The notes under the pieces were generated by a model, which made no database searches, was not told the DNA's origin, and saw only the letters and a program-made list of their open reading frames with translations. 5,833 nt of DNA from contig CAUHNW010000043.1 of the NCBI GenBank assembly GCA_959607825.1, positions 1 through 5,833 on the forward strand. Direction: 5' to 3'. A program made the position numbers and the translations under genes. This DNA comes from HGM13006 sp900757695. GTDB lineage: Bacteria > Bacillota > Clostridia > Oscillospirales > Oscillospiraceae. Below are positions 5,719 through 5,833 of the stretch, one piece after another (positions within the stretch are counted from its first letter, which is position 1; each line of letters starts with the position of its first letter).

Positions 5719-5833
5719 ACGGTTTCATCCTCCTTTACGCTGTAATCCCGGTTGCGGGTGGGCGGGGCTGCTTTCTTCGCGTCCTCACCGGCCCAGCGCC
5801 GGATGGTGGCGGCATGGCTCTGATACCGCTTGC
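5715..5833 (-). CDS. Replication initiator / DnaD-like protein, C-terminal end only
   Basis: Only the last 38 codons lie in the window; the gene continues beyond the right edge. They encode KRYQSHAATIRRWAGEDA near the edge and end in RDYSVKEDETV with TGA at 5717-5715. A Y-x-SH-x-A-T-I-x-x-W motif followed by a charged tail is typical of the C-termini of DnaD-like/phage replisome organiser proteins in Firmicutes ICEs. The position, overlapping the start of the DnaC-like gene by ATGA, is where that initiator normally sits. The identification rests on this short tail and on context. Confidence 0.6.
   Translation of the reverse strand, partial: KRYQSHAATIRRWAGEDAKKAAPPTRNRDYSVKEDETV

Overview
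The window looks like part of an integrative and conjugative element (ICE) of the Tn1549/CTn type carried by gut Firmicutes (Clostridia, probably Oscillospiraceae/Ruminococcaceae or Lachnospiraceae). The basis is the gene set: a replication-initiator tail, a zinc-finger DnaC-like ATPase, TnpW, a TraG/VirD4 coupling protein and a Maff2-family membrane peptide, nearly all with strong AGGAGG-type ribosome binding sites. Base composition is mixed. Every supported gene is on the minus strand, so transcription runs from high to low coordinates. The species assignment is an inference from the gene families only.

Right block (5833 to about 4125), element maintenance: the last 38 codons of a replication initiator overlap the start of a DnaC/IstB-like ATPase (ATGA overlap). 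TnpW and an unrecognised 121-aa acidic protein follow, and the block ends in a clear intrinsic terminator (4125-4161).

Centre (4088 to 3267), a broken transfer gene: only the C-terminal part of the TraG/VirD4 coupling ATPase remains. It keeps the Walker B region but has lost the N-terminal membrane domain and Walker A. TraG-like reading stops at an in-frame TGA (4089-4091), only about 35 bases from the terminator of the preceding gene. This looks like a deletion or recombination junction.

Left-centre (3251 to 272), a cargo operon: starting immediately after the traG stop is a near-consensus promoter (TGGACA-17 bp-TATGAT). Five closely spaced genes follow: a SnoaL/NTF2-like protein, a YitT-family membrane protein, two GNAT acetyltransferases and a nucleotidyltransferase with intact catalytic motifs. 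They end in a perfect 10-bp stem terminator (272-304). The set reads as a self-contained transcription unit inserted between traG and maff2, which are normally consecutive transfer genes. Two acetyltransferases followed by a nucleotidyltransferase suggest small-molecule (possibly antibiotic) modification, but no known resistance gene is recognised.

Left edge (269 to 1), re-entry into the transfer region: a second long inverted repeat, a small hairpin and then a Maff2-family gene. Its reading frame stops after 46 codons, shorter than I expect for the family (about 70). Overall the window suggests an ICE that has gained an accessory operon and has probably lost conjugative function.
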